A stretch of 64,000 nucleotides of DNA from Bradyrhizobium arachidis (lineage in GTDB: Bacteria > Pseudomonadota > Alphaproteobacteria > Rhizobiales > Xanthobacteraceae): positions 7,750,001-7,814,000 of the forward strand of contig NZ_CP077970.1 of assembly GCF_024758505.1 (NCBI RefSeq), read 5' to 3'. This document shows positions 1 to 8,940 of the stretch, in pieces. Every line of letters begins with the position of its first letter. Within the stretch, counting starts at the first letter, position 1. Below the pieces are notes generated by a model. The model was not told the origin of the DNA, did no database searches, and worked only from the letters and a program-made list of their open reading frames with translations. The position numbers and the translations under genes are program-made.

Positions 1-264
1 TGCGCTGGCGGGTGGCAGGCAGTGGGGCAGACATTAGCCGCACTGCGAACGATTGCGCACTCGCTCAGGGGCTGGCCCACGCCCCTGGGTGCGATGTTGA
101 ACACGTCCACAGCCCTGTTTGACGCGGAAGGCAATTGTACCGACATGGCAACCCAGCGTCAGCTCGAGACGGTCGGGCACCAGGTGATCGACTTCGTGCG
201 CGTGCAAGGGCTTGGCAGACAGAGAGCACCATCCATCCCGGCAGACGCAACGGTCGAGCCATAG
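1..264 (+). CDS. NADPH-dependent FMN reductase family protein, C-terminal fragment
   Basis: This frame is open from the left edge and ends at TAG 262-264, so only about 87 C-terminal residues are present. The stretch HSLRGWPTPLGAMLNTS, followed by a long helix ending in VGHQVIDFV, resembles the C-terminus of flavodoxin-fold NADPH-dependent FMN reductases, which reduce FMN with NAD(P)H for partner monooxygenases or as quinone or azo reductases. The FMN-binding N-terminus lies outside the window. An alpha/beta hydrolase follows 39 bases downstream on the same strand and then a solute-binding protein, so these are probably the last genes of a catabolic operon that begins to the left. The family is recognised from a short region only. 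Confidence 0.6.
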   Translation, partial: CAGGWQAVGQTLAALRTIAHSLRGWPTPLGAMLNTSTALFDAEGNCTDMATQRQLETVGHQVIDFVRVQGLGRQRAPSIPADATVEP

Positions 265-303
265 TCGCAGCGTCGGGCAAACGGGATCAGCAAGGAGTTT
301 GAC

Positions 304-1083
304 GTGACATTCGAAACGATGAGACTCGAAATCGACGGCGTCGACACGGTGATAAGGGTCATCGGAGAGGGCCCCGCCGTCCTGGCGCTGCACGGCGCAG
401 CAACAATCGAGGGGCATGAATGGGCACGAGCCTTGGCCAGCAGGTTTCGGATCTATCTGCCGTTTCATCCCGGCTTCGGCGAAAGTGGGCCCGCGCCGCA
501 TATCTGCGGGATGCAGGATTTGATTGTTCACAACCTGCGGCTCATCGCGGCACTGGGTCTGGATCGACCGCACCTCGTGGGGCATTCCATGGGCGGTTGG
601 ATGGCGGCGGAACTTGCCGCCGTCGCCGGTGAACGTTTTGCTCGCCTGGTGCTCAATGCACCTGCCGGGCTCAATCCCCCCGATCATCGCGGCGTCGACC
701 TCACCAAAGTCGCCCCGCAGGATTTGCCCCAATACCTGGCTCATCGAACGGAAGTCGCAGCCCGATACTTTCCTGGAGGCTCGCTTGCACCTCCGCCAGA
801 ACAGTTCATTGCGGCTCGCGAAAGGGAAAGCCAGGCGCTGAGCAATATTCGGAAGTCCCACGGCGTGGGACACCCGAATCTGCGCCGATGGCTGAGCCGG
901 ATACCCAACGAAACTCTGATCTTATGGGGCGACAGGGACAGGGTGGCACTAGCCAGCCAGGCAGAGCTCTGGGCGAGAGAAATCCCGAAAGCACGCGTCC
1001 ATATCGTGCCCGGTGTCGGGCACTTCGCCATGCAGGAAGACCCGAGCTGTATCACGACGATCGGCGATTTCCTCGACGGTTGA
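304..1083 (+). CDS. alpha/beta-fold hydrolase
   Basis: This 259-residue protein has the layout of a soluble alpha/beta hydrolase. The oxyanion region LALHGAA lies near residue 30, the nucleophile elbow GHSMGG has Ser95, the acid is Asp212 (or Asp210) in LILWGDRDRV, and the catalytic His240 is in GVGHFA. Residues 120-180 form the cap. The size and motifs fit C-C bond hydrolases of the MhpC/BphD type as well as esterases, and the substrate cannot be read from the sequence. It follows the FMN reductase fragment closely and precedes a Bug-type binding protein, so a role in degrading an imported organic acid is inferred. ATG 304 has only a weak GGAG-like purine run (AAGGAGTTTG) just upstream. Confidence 0.8.
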   Translation: MTFETMRLEIDGVDTVIRVIGEGPAVLALHGAATIEGHEWARALASRFRIYLPFHPGFGESGPAPHICGMQDLIVHNLRLIAALGLDRPHLVGHSMGGWMAAELAAVAGERFARLVLNAPAGLNPPDHRGVDLTKVAPQDLPQYLAHRTEVAARYFPGGSLAPPPEQFIAARERESQALSNIRKSHGVGHPNLRRWLSRIPNETLILWGDRDRVALASQAELWAREIPKARVHIVPGVGHFAMQEDPSCITTIGDFLDG

Positions 1084-1185
1084 ACGCAAGTTGCTCGAGC
1101 CGCTCTCTTACATGGGAAACGCGAGCCTGCGGACGAGGCGAAAATCCACCACCTTCTTCCAATAACACAACCTGGGGAGACCGAC

Positions 1186-2148
1186 ATGAGGGCCATTGCA
1201 ATCGCGCTCGCTTTCGTCGTGGGCGTTATATCGACATCGCTCGCGCAGACTTGGCCCGCTCATCCGATTCGTCTCGTCGTCAACTTTCCTCCAGGAGGGG
1301 TCGCCGACCTGCTTGCTCGCCTCATAGGTCAGTCCCTCGGCGAAACCTTCGGTCAACCCGTGGTCGTCGAAAACAAGGGCGGGGCAAACGGAAATATCGG
1401 CGGAGACATGGTGGCCCGATCCGGCCCCGATGGCTACACGTTGCTCATGTCGTCAGGCGGCATGGTCGCGATCAATCCGCATCTTTATGCCAGCCTGCCT
1501 TTCGATCCGGTGAAGGATCTTGTTCCCGTCGCGTCCGTCGCGCGCGTCCCCTTCTATCTCGTTATTCGCGCAGACAATCCGGCACAGGATTTCACGGCCT
1601 TTGTCGCCGACCTCAAGGCCAACCCGGGAAAGCGAAACTTCGGGTCGCCAGGGATCGGCAGCTCCCCGCATCTTGCGGGGGAAATGCTCAAGAAGATGAC
1701 CGGCACGGATGCCGTGCATGTGCCTTATCGTGGCGCAGCACCGGCGCTCAACGATCTGCTTGCAGGTCAGATCGATTTCCTGTTCGACCCCGGTATCGCC
1801 ATCGAGCACGTGAAAGCCGGCAGGTTGCGAGCCCTTGCAATCGGGAGCCTGCAACGCTCGCCGCAACTTCCTGACGTACCAACGTTGCAGGAGCTTGGCC
1901 TCGCGGGCTTTGACGCGGACGCTGTCTTCGGCGTCTATGCACCCGCCGGAACCCCGGCCGAAATCATTACTCGCCTGAATTCCGAGATTAACCGGGCGCT
2001 CGCGACGGCCGCTCTCACCGAGCGCATTACGGCCGTCGGCAGCATCCCCGCGGCGATGTCTCCCGATGAGTTCAGGGAAATGTCTCGCAAGGATTCCGAC
2101 CGGTTCGGCCCCATCATCCGGGAGCGGGGAATTACGGCCGGCAATTAG
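1186..2148 (+). CDS. Bug-family tripartite tricarboxylate transporter substrate-binding protein
   Basis: This 320-residue periplasmic binding protein has a signal peptide (hydrophobic residues 4-17, likely cleavage after SLAQ near residue 21). The mature part begins with the Bug hallmark WPAHPIRLVVNFPPGG and continues with FGQPVVVENKGGANG and HVPYRGAAPALNDLLAGQID. Bug/TctC proteins bind carboxylates or amides for TctAB permeases. No tctA or tctB gene lies nearby, which is common for this expanded family in beta- and alphaproteobacteria. It follows the hydrolase by 102 bases and precedes a convergent GntR gene, so it is the last gene of this transcription unit. The ligand is unknown. Two further orphan Bug proteins occur at 20.3 and 34.9 kb. 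Confidence 0.9.
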   Translation: MRAIAIALAFVVGVISTSLAQTWPAHPIRLVVNFPPGGVADLLARLIGQSLGETFGQPVVVENKGGANGNIGGDMVARSGPDGYTLLMSSGGMVAINPHLYASLPFDPVKDLVPVASVARVPFYLVIRADNPAQDFTAFVADLKANPGKRNFGSPGIGSSPHLAGEMLKKMTGTDAVHVPYRGAAPALNDLLAGQIDFLFDPGIAIEHVKAGRLRALAIGSLQRSPQLPDVPTLQELGLAGFDADAVFGVYAPAGTPAEIITRLNSEINRALATAALTERITAVGSIPAAMSPDEFREMSRKDSDRFGPIIRERGITAGN

Positions 2149-2165
2149 CGCCGCAGGGGTGGCCT

Positions 2166-2849
2166 CTATTTCGCCGTTCCAATCCTGCCAGCGGTGTCAG
2201 ACCGTTGATTCCCGGCAAGGCCAAGCACCATGTCCGAGAACCGCTCACCCTGCACCAGGACATGGTCGTGAAGGCGAGTTGCGGCGAGCTGCTCATCGCC
2301 GGCACGGATCGCTTCCAAAATCCCGGCGTGCTCCTGTAGCGATTGCAAGAGACGGTTACGCGCGCGAAGCTGGATGCGGCGATACGCGCTCAACCGCTTG
2401 TGCAGGGCGAACGCCTGATCGGCGAGGAAGCTGTTGCGGCTCGCGCGATAGATCGCTTCGTGAAAATTGCGGTTGTCGGCGTAGTACTGCTCGCTGTCGC
2501 CTTGTCGCGCGGCCACCTCGCACGCGCGGTGCGCAGCTTCCATCGCGGCGTCGTTCTCCGGCATGAGCCTGCGCGCCGCAAGTCGCCCGCACGCGCTTTC
2601 GATCTCGGCCATGGTCTCGAACATCTCGAACAGCCGGGTCGGTGATGGGACGCTGACGATCGCGCCGCGGCGCGGACGGACATCGATGAAGCCCTCGGCG
2701 CCGAGCTGAAGCAGCGCCTCACGGATGGGGGTCCGCGACACCCCGAATCGCTCCGCCAGTGACGCCTCGTCCAGGCGATCGCCGGGCAGGAATTCCCCTG
2801 CAATTACAGCGTCTTCGATTGACTGCTTCAGTCTGAAGGCTTGGCTCAT
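2166..2849 (-). CDS. GntR-family (FadR/FCD) regulator of malonate genes
   Basis: An N-terminal winged helix (LAERFGVSRTPIREALLQLGAEGFIDVRPRRG) is followed by an all-helical FCD ligand-binding domain with the usual metal-site histidines (NFHEAIYRAS and a late histidine in HDHVLVQGERF). I chose ATG 2849, which begins MSQAFRLKQ, over the in-frame ATG 2897, because that longer start would run through the promoter region. This gives 227 residues, normal for the family. The gene is divergent from the TRAP/malonyl-CoA genes, and two TTGTATACA-like sites lie in the 122-base gap. It is the expected position for MatR/GtrA-type malonate regulators of rhizobia. The ligand, malonate or malonyl-CoA, is inferred from context. 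Confidence 0.85.
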   Translation of the reverse strand: MSQAFRLKQSIEDAVIAGEFLPGDRLDEASLAERFGVSRTPIREALLQLGAEGFIDVRPRRGAIVSVPSPTRLFEMFETMAEIESACGRLAARRLMPENDAAMEAAHRACEVAARQGDSEQYYADNRNFHEAIYRASRNSFLADQAFALHKRLSAYRRIQLRARNRLLQSLQEHAGILEAIRAGDEQLAATRLHDHVLVQGERFSDMVLGLAGNQRSDTAGRIGTAK

Positions 2850-2930
2850 TGTATACACTCGTCCCTCAAGTTCCATACCACAGGCTTGACAGAACATACA
2901 GCATGCAGTTTATATAGTAATTGTATGCAA
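2849..2930. promoter_or_regulatory. divergent matR/matP promoter with two candidate GntR operators
   Basis: TTGTATACAC (2849-2858, overlapping the matR start) and TTGTATGCAA (2921-2930, about 40 bases before matP) are similar partial palindromes flanking the A+T-rich centre TTTATATAGTAA (2909-2920). Their form fits FadR/FCD-type GntR operators. Placement suggests autorepression plus control of the malonate operon. The sites are seen directly; binding is inferred. Confidence 0.5.
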
Positions 2931-2971
2931 GATATGTAGTTAAAAATGCAATCTGCAACGGGAGGTATGGA

Positions 2972-3991
2972 ATGAGGATGTCTCGACGTCAGGCTCTGGC
3001 CCTCGGGATCGCAGCACCGGCGCTGCTACGGCTCGGGCCGGCAAGTGCGGCCACAGCCCTGAAGATCTCGCACCAGTTTCCCGGGGGTACGGCGACGGAG
3101 GGCGATTTCCGCGACCGGCTCTGCCGGCGTTTCGCGTCGCTTATCCAGGAGCGCAGCAAGGGCGCGATGACGGCCGAGATCTATCCGGGCTCGTCGCTCA
3201 TGAAGACCAACGCCCAGTTTTCGGCGATGCGGAAGGGCGCGCTCGACATGAGCCTCATTCCGATCTCCTACGCCGGCGGAGATCTCCCCGAACTGAACAT
3301 CGGCCTGATGCCCGGTCTCGTCACCGGCTACGAAGAAGGTCTCGGCTGGAAGAACAAGCCGATCGGCCAGGAGTTCACAAAATATCTCGCGGCCAAGGGC
3401 ATCATCATCGTGACCTGGATCTGGCAGGCCGGCGGTGCCGCCAGCCGCGCGCGCCCTCTCGTCGAGGTCGCCGATGCCAAGGGCATGAAGATCCGCGGCG
3501 GTTCGCGCGAGATGGATCTCGTGCTCCAGGCTGCTGGCGCCTCGGTGCTGTCACTCCCGTCCAACGAACTCTATGCGGCGATGCAGACCGGCGCGTGCGA
3601 TGCCGCCCTCACCTCGTCCACCAGCCTGACCTCGTTCCGGCTGGAAGAGCTCGCCAAGCATCTCACGACCGGCCGGGCGAAGAGCTACTGGTTCATGCTC
3701 GAGCCGCTCGTGATGTCGAAGGCCGTGTTCGACCGGCTCTCGAACGAGGAACGCGACATCATCGTTTCGGTTGGCGCCGAGCTCGAAGAGTTCGGGCGCA
3801 CTGCAGCCGTGCAGGATGACGTCCGCGTGGCGAAGGTCTACGAGGCCGCCGGCGCCACCGTCCACGATCTCGATGACAAGACGGTGCGGGCATGGCGCAA
3901 TCTGGCGCGCGACACCGCCTGGAAGGACTACGCCAGCAAGAACGAGAACTGCGCCCGCCTGATCAAGCTTGCCATGGAGGCCGGCTCATGA
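2972..3991 (+). CDS. matP: TRAP transporter substrate-binding protein, malonate type (DctP family)
   Basis: This 339-residue DctP-family protein has a twin-arginine-like signal (MSRRQALALGIAAPALLRLG, then an ASAA cleavage region). The mature domain starts LKISHQFPGG and contains the family signature ending in AMQTGACDAALTSS. ATG 2972 is preferred because GGGAGG (2960-2965) lies 6 bases upstream; a longer frame from 2921 lacks a site. It delivers ligand to the QM membrane pair encoded next; the ATGA overlap at 3988-3991 couples translation. A TRAP-type malonate transporter MatPQM next to matAB has been reported in Sinorhizobium, and the gene order here is the same. The malonate assignment therefore rests on synteny with malonyl-CoA enzymes. 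Confidence 0.85.
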   Translation: MRMSRRQALALGIAAPALLRLGPASAATALKISHQFPGGTATEGDFRDRLCRRFASLIQERSKGAMTAEIYPGSSLMKTNAQFSAMRKGALDMSLIPISYAGGDLPELNIGLMPGLVTGYEEGLGWKNKPIGQEFTKYLAAKGIIIVTWIWQAGGAASRARPLVEVADAKGMKIRGGSREMDLVLQAAGASVLSLPSNELYAAMQTGACDAALTSSTSLTSFRLEELAKHLTTGRAKSYWFMLEPLVMSKAVFDRLSNEERDIIVSVGAELEEFGRTAAVQDDVRVAKVYEAAGATVHDLDDKTVRAWRNLARDTAWKDYASKNENCARLIKLAMEAGS

Positions 3992-4545
3992 GCGCGCATG
4001 GCGTCGATCTCGGCCAGTCCGTCGTCCTGACGGCAGCTCGGCCCGGCTCGCCAATCGCGCGGATCAACCGCGCGATGGCAGCACTCAACAAGGCGATCGT
4101 CGTGCTCTGCTCGATCGCCCTCATCGCCGCGAGCCTGATCCTCAGCTACAGCGTGGCGGCGCGTTACTTCTTCAACGCCGCAACCTATTGGCAGGACGAA
4201 GCAGCCGTCTTCCTGCTGGTCGGCTCGACGTTCCTGTCCACCGCCTTCGTGCAGGCGGGCCGCGGCCATATCGGCATCGAGGCGCTCACCGGCTATCTGT
4301 CGAAACGCGGCAATGCGATGCGCACCCTGGTGGTGGACGCGGCAAGCCTGCTGTTCTGCTGCTTCTTCGCCTGGAAATCCTGGACGCTGCTGCACGAGGC
4401 GTGGGTCGACGGACAAGTGTCCGGATCGACCTGGGCGCCGCCTTTGTGGATTCCCTACAGCATGATGGCGCTTGGCATGACGTTGCTGACGCTGCAGATC
4501 GCGCTTCAGCTCGCCTCGAGCGTCGACGGATGGAGGAACAGATGA
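3988..4545 (+). CDS. matQ: TRAP transporter small permease (DctQ family)
   Basis: This 185-residue membrane protein has four predicted transmembrane helices, including KAIVVLCSIALIAASLILSY, FLLVGSTFLSTAFVQAG and the segment near SLLFCCFFAW. The DctQ hallmark YWQDEAAVFLLVGSTFL lies near residue 70. It forms the membrane complex with the DctM subunit and takes solute from MatP, driven by a sodium gradient in characterised members. The start ATG 3988 overlaps the matP stop (ATGA), and its own stop overlaps the matM start in the same way. The specific substrate is inferred from the operon. Confidence 0.85.
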   Translation: MSAHGVDLGQSVVLTAARPGSPIARINRAMAALNKAIVVLCSIALIAASLILSYSVAARYFFNAATYWQDEAAVFLLVGSTFLSTAFVQAGRGHIGIEALTGYLSKRGNAMRTLVVDAASLLFCCFFAWKSWTLLHEAWVDGQVSGSTWAPPLWIPYSMMALGMTLLTLQIALQLASSVDGWRNR

Positions 4546-5897
4546 GCACGTTTGCCGTCGGACTGATGTATGGCGGAGCAACGCTCGCCGTCATGGCCTC
4601 GGGCATGCCGATTGCGCTGGCGCTCGGCGCCGTCGCCGTCATCTTCATGTACTTCTTCATGCCCGCCGCATCGCTCGATACGGTGACGCAGAACGTCTAC
4701 GAGGAAATGGCCTCGATCACGCTGCTGGCGATCCCGCTCTTCATCCTCAAGGGCGCCGCAATCGGCAAATCGAAGGCGGGACAGGACCTCTACAGTGCGC
4801 TGCATGTCTGGATGGGACGCATCCCGGGCGGGCTCGGCATCGCCAATGTGTTTGCCTGCGCGATGTTTGCCGCGATGGCCGGATCATCTCCCGCGACCTG
4901 CTCCGCGATCGGTTCGGCCGGCATTCCCGAGATGCGCAAGCGCGGTTATTCCGGCGGCTTTGCCGCCGGCGTGATCGCAGCCGGCGGCACGCTGGGCATC
5001 CTGCTGCCGCCGTCGATCACCATGATCCTGTATGCGGTCGCGGCGGAGCAATCGCTCGGACGTCTGTTCCTTGCCGGCATCGGCCCGGGCCTTCTGCTGG
5101 TGGTGCTGTTTGCGACCTATGCGGTGCTGCGGTTCAGGACCGAATACGCCGCGGCACAGCGGGCCTATGCGGCCGACCCCACGCAGCATCCGATCCTGTC
5201 GAACGAGCGTTTCACCATGGCGATGCGGTTCGGCGCGCTGCCGCGCGTCCTTCCCTTCGTGGTGCTGCTCAGCGGCGTGATGGTCGCACTCTATGGCGGC
5301 TATGCCACGCCTTCGGAAACCGCAGGCCTCGGCGGCATCCTGGCGCTGGTCCTGATCGCCTCGATCTACGGCGTGTGGCGCCCCAGGGATCTCGGGCCGA
5401 TCCTGGAATCGACGCTGAAGGAATCGACCATGCTGATGCTGATCATCGGCATGTCGCTGCTCTACTCCTACGTGATGAGCTATCTCCACATCAGCCAAGG
5501 CGCGGCCCAAGCCATCGTCGCAATGCACCTCTCGCGATGGGTGCTGCTGGGCGCGATCCTCGTGCTGGTGGTGGTGCTCGGCTTCTTCCTGCCGCCGGTC
5601 TCCATCATCCTGATGACCGCGCCGATCATCCTGCCGCCGCTCAAGGACGCAGGATTCGACCTGATCTGGTTCGGTGTGGTGATGACCATCGTGATGGAGA
5701 TGGGCCTCATTCATCCGCCGGTCGGTCTCAACATCTTCGTTATCAGGAATATCGCGCCCGACATCCCCCTGCGGGACGTCATCTGGGGGACGCTGCCCTT
5801 CGTTCTGTTGATGGCGTTCGCGGTCGTCCTTCTGTGCCTGGTGCCGTCGATCTCCACCTGGTTGCCCAACCTGGTGATGGGTCCCCCTTCCCGATAA
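4542..5897 (+). CDS. matM: TRAP transporter large permease (DctM family)
   Basis: This 451-residue protein of about 12 hydrophobic segments has typical DctM features: GMPIALALGAVAVIFMYFF at the N-terminus, ATCSAIGSAGIPEMRKRGY near residue 120, GILLPPSITMILYAV, YATPSETAGLGGILALV and PPVGLNIFVIRN near the C-terminus. It is the sodium-coupled transport channel of the TRAP system. ATG 4542 has GGAGGA at 4532-4537 and overlaps the matQ stop by ATGA; an upstream in-frame ATG at 4530 is less likely. The matA gene begins 17 bases after its stop, so transporter and enzymes form one operon. Confidence 0.88.
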   Translation: MSTFAVGLMYGGATLAVMASGMPIALALGAVAVIFMYFFMPAASLDTVTQNVYEEMASITLLAIPLFILKGAAIGKSKAGQDLYSALHVWMGRIPGGLGIANVFACAMFAAMAGSSPATCSAIGSAGIPEMRKRGYSGGFAAGVIAAGGTLGILLPPSITMILYAVAAEQSLGRLFLAGIGPGLLLVVLFATYAVLRFRTEYAAAQRAYAADPTQHPILSNERFTMAMRFGALPRVLPFVVLLSGVMVALYGGYATPSETAGLGGILALVLIASIYGVWRPRDLGPILESTLKESTMLMLIIGMSLLYSYVMSYLHISQGAAQAIVAMHLSRWVLLGAILVLVVVLGFFLPPVSIILMTAPIILPPLKDAGFDLIWFGVVMTIVMEMGLIHPPVGLNIFVIRNIAPDIPLRDVIWGTLPFVLLMAFAVVLLCLVPSISTWLPNLVMGPPSR

Positions 5898-5914
5898 ATG
5901 CGGAGACATGAACC

Positions 5915-7324
5915 ATGCTGAACGACACAAGGTCCGGACGCATCATGGCGCCCGAATTCCTGCAAGGGCTCATCGACACGCTGACGCAGCGCGGCCGCGC
6001 AGTCCTCGGCATGAAAGCCGAGCGCGATGCGGGCGAGGATCGCGATCTCGAAGTCCTGGGCGAGGCGCTGCTGTCTCGTCGCGGCGAAGCGTCCGGCGTT
6101 GCGATCGCGCAGTCGCTGCTTGCGGCCTTCGAACGGGCCGCCGAGCCGGAGCAACTGAAATTCCTCGCCTCGCTCGCCGACCGGTTCGGACCGGATCGCC
6201 GCGCGATCGAGCTTGCGATCGCCGCCTACCAGCGCAAGGAGGGCGGCGACGGCACCAGGCTCGCGGCGCTCCACGCCGCGGCGGAGCCGCGCCGGCAGGA
6301 GCTCGTCCGGCTCCTCAATCTGTCGCCGGGCGGGACGTCGTCCCTGGTGCGCATGCGGGAAGTGCTGCTCTCCCTCCTGCGTGAGCATCCCGAGCTCCAG
6401 CCGGTCGACGACGATTTCGTCCATCTGTTCTCCTCCTGGTTCAACCGGGGTTTCCTCGTGCTGCGTCCAATCGACTGGAACACGTCCGCCAATATCCTCG
6501 AGAAGATCATCAGGTACGAGGCGGTCCACGCCATCCAGGACTGGGACGATCTTCGTAACCGGCTCGAGCCGCCGGATCGCCGCTGCTACGCCTTCTTCCA
6601 TCCGCAGCTCATCGACGAGCCGCTGATCTTCGTCGAGGTGGCGCTCACGAAGGAGATTCCCGCCGCGATCGGTCCGCTGCTGGACAAGTCGCGCCAGGCG
6701 ATCGACGCGCGTGACGCCACCACCGCCGTGTTCTATTCGATCTCGAACACACAGAAGGGCCTGGCAGGCGTCACCTTCGGCAACTTCCTGATCAAGCAGG
6801 TGGTGCAGGACCTCGCTCGCGAGCTGCCAAACCTGAAGACTTTTGTCACGCTTTCCCCGGTGCCCGGCTTCGCCGGCTGGGTGCGGCGCGAGCTGAAGGC
6901 CGAAGCCTCAACCGCGATCGATGAGGAGACCAGGCGCGCGTTGGCCGCAGTCGATGATGGCGGCGACATCGCGCAGGCCAAGGAAGCCATCACGTCGCTT
7001 GCCGCCTATTACTTCCTGAAAGCAAAACTTCCATCGGGCAAGCCGGTCGATCCGGTCGCCCGCTTCCATCTCGGCAACGGTGCCCGCCTGGAGCGGCTGA
7101 ACTTCCTCGGCGATGCTTCGCCTAAGGGCATGAAGCAATCCTACGGCCTGATGGTCAATTACCTCTACGCGCTCGATCACATCGAGACCCACCACGAAGC
7201 CTTTGCCGAGCACGGCACCGTCGTCGCCTCGGACAAGGTGAAGAAGGCGCTGCGCGCCAAACTGTCGTCGCGCGACCTCGTTCCGAGCCCCCAAACCAAT
7301 TCCCAACGGAAGACATCGTCATGA
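5915..7324 (+). CDS. matA: malonyl-CoA decarboxylase
   Basis: This 469-residue protein is a malonyl-CoA decarboxylase (malonyl-CoA to acetyl-CoA plus CO2). It has the N-terminal four-helix region and a C-terminal GNAT-like catalytic domain. Diagnostic stretches are FHPQLIDEPLIFVEVALT, SISNTQKGLAGVTFGNFL with the conserved serine region, TLSPVPGFAGWVR, and VARFHLGNGARLERLNF with the conserved catalytic histidine, followed by SYGLMVNYLY. Together with matB it turns cytoplasmic malonate into acetyl-CoA. An in-frame ATG at 5945 is a possible alternative start. The stop overlaps the matB start by ATGA at 7321-7324. Confidence 0.93.
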   Translation: MLNDTRSGRIMAPEFLQGLIDTLTQRGRAVLGMKAERDAGEDRDLEVLGEALLSRRGEASGVAIAQSLLAAFERAAEPEQLKFLASLADRFGPDRRAIELAIAAYQRKEGGDGTRLAALHAAAEPRRQELVRLLNLSPGGTSSLVRMREVLLSLLREHPELQPVDDDFVHLFSSWFNRGFLVLRPIDWNTSANILEKIIRYEAVHAIQDWDDLRNRLEPPDRRCYAFFHPQLIDEPLIFVEVALTKEIPAAIGPLLDKSRQAIDARDATTAVFYSISNTQKGLAGVTFGNFLIKQVVQDLARELPNLKTFVTLSPVPGFAGWVRRELKAEASTAIDEETRRALAAVDDGGDIAQAKEAITSLAAYYFLKAKLPSGKPVDPVARFHLGNGARLERLNFLGDASPKGMKQSYGLMVNYLYALDHIETHHEAFAEHGTVVASDKVKKALRAKLSSRDLVPSPQTNSQRKTSS

Positions 7325-8844
7325 CCTGGAACCTGTACGACCGCCTGCTTGCCTCTGCGGATTCCGACCGGTCCGTCTGCATCGAGAAGGAAAACGGCGC
7401 CACCTTGAGCTACGCCGAACTCGCCGCCCTCAGCGGCAGGCTCGCGAATTTCCTTGCGAAGAACGGCATCGGCCCGAACCATCGTGTCGCCGCGAAGGTC
7501 GAGAAGTCCGTCGAGGCCATTGCGCTCTATCTTGCGACGCTCCGCGCCGGAGCGGTCTATCTGCCGCTCAACACGGCCTATACGGCGGCCGAGACCGAAT
7601 ACTTCATCCGCGACGCGCAGCCGACATTGATCGTGTGCGATCCGAGGGAGGAAGCTGATCTGCGCGCCATGACCGCAAAGACTGGCGGGCGGGTCGAGAC
7701 GCTCAACGAGCAGGGTCAGGGCTCGCTCGTCGAAGCAGCCGCGACCTTCCCCGCAGGCTTCGATACCGTGGCCAGGGAGAAGGACGATCTAGCGGCGATT
7801 CTCTACACGTCAGGCACCACGGGACGCTCGAAGGGAGCCATGCTGACCCATGGCAATCTGGTTTCGAACGCGCTGACGCTGGTCGAGCAATGGCGCTACT
7901 CGCACCGGGACGTTCTCATCCACGCCCTGCCGATCTATCACATCCACGGCCTGTTCGTGGCCGGCAATGTGACGTTTGCCGCACGCGCCCGCATCCTGTT
8001 CATGCAGAAGTTCGACGCGGAGCGAATTTTGGCTGCGATGGCGCGGTCGACCGTTCTGATGGGCGTGCCGACCTTCTATGTTCGCCTGCTCCAGAGCGCG
8101 AATTTGAACGAAGCCACGACCGCGGGCATGAGACTGTTCGTCGCCGGTTCTGCGCCGCTTCTGGCCGAGACGCACCGTGACTGGAAAAAGAAAACGGGCC
8201 ACGAGATCCTCGAGCGCTACGGCATGACCGAGACCGGCATGATCGCCTCCAATCCATATGACGGCGCGCGCATTCCAGGCTCCGTGGGGCGCCCGCTGCC
8301 CGCGGTCGAGGTTCGCATCACCGATCCCGAAAGCGGCGCCGCGTTGGCAACCGACGAGGTCGGCATGATCGAAGTGAAGGGACCAAATGTGTTTGCGGGC
8401 TACTGGAACATGCCCGATAAAACAGCGACCGAATTTCGCGCCGACGGCTTCTTCATCACGGGCGACCTCGGCAAGCTCGACACGCGCGGTTATCTGTACA
8501 TTGTCGGCCGCGGCAAGGACCTCATCATCACCGGGGGCTTCAACGTCTACCCGAAGGAGATCGAGACAGAGATCGACGCCATTCCTGGCGTGTCCGAGAG
8601 CGCGGTTGTCGGCGTGCCCCATGCCGACTTCGGCGAAGGCGTCACCGCTGCCGTCGTCCGGTCGGCCGACTCCAAGGTGGACGAACGCGCCATCCTGGAG
8701 GCGCTGTCGGGACGACTGGCCAAATTCAAGCAGCCCAAGCGCATCATCTTTGTGGACGCATTGCCGCGCAACGCAATGGGCAAGGTGCAAAAGAACCTGC
8801 TGCGGGAGCGCTTCGCCGACGTTTATTCGGCCAAGGTCGGCTGA
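7321..8844 (+). CDS. matB: malonyl-CoA synthetase (AMP-forming)
   Basis: This 507-residue ANL-superfamily ligase activates malonate with ATP and CoA. The P-loop-like motif ILYTSGTTGRSKGAML lies near residue 160, the adenylate-binding motif RYGMTETGM near 300, the hinge GRGKDLIITGGFNVYPKEIE near 400, and the catalytic lysine in PRNAMGKVQKN near the C-terminus. Length and motifs match MatB of rhizobia, and it directly follows malonyl-CoA decarboxylase. MatB enzymes often accept methylmalonate as well. It is the last gene of the matPQMAB operon; the convergent transporter operon ends 96 bases downstream. Confidence 0.93.
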   Translation: MTWNLYDRLLASADSDRSVCIEKENGATLSYAELAALSGRLANFLAKNGIGPNHRVAAKVEKSVEAIALYLATLRAGAVYLPLNTAYTAAETEYFIRDAQPTLIVCDPREEADLRAMTAKTGGRVETLNEQGQGSLVEAAATFPAGFDTVAREKDDLAAILYTSGTTGRSKGAMLTHGNLVSNALTLVEQWRYSHRDVLIHALPIYHIHGLFVAGNVTFAARARILFMQKFDAERILAAMARSTVLMGVPTFYVRLLQSANLNEATTAGMRLFVAGSAPLLAETHRDWKKKTGHEILERYGMTETGMIASNPYDGARIPGSVGRPLPAVEVRITDPESGAALATDEVGMIEVKGPNVFAGYWNMPDKTATEFRADGFFITGDLGKLDTRGYLYIVGRGKDLIITGGFNVYPKEIETEIDAIPGVSESAVVGVPHADFGEGVTAAVVRSADSKVDERAILEALSGRLAKFKQPKRIIFVDALPRNAMGKVQKNLLRERFADVYSAKVG

Positions 8845-8940
8845 TTGAGAGGCGTTTGACGCAGAAAATGCGGGAGCACCTCTCACATCGCGAGACAGGG
8901 CTACGCGCGCTGCGCCGCAAGCCGTGAACGCCACAGCTCC

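Noticed and set aside
4884..5930. A 348-codon His/Asp-rich frame antisense to matM
   Set aside because: The reverse complement of hydrophobic membrane-protein codons gives such composition; no start site or family is seen.
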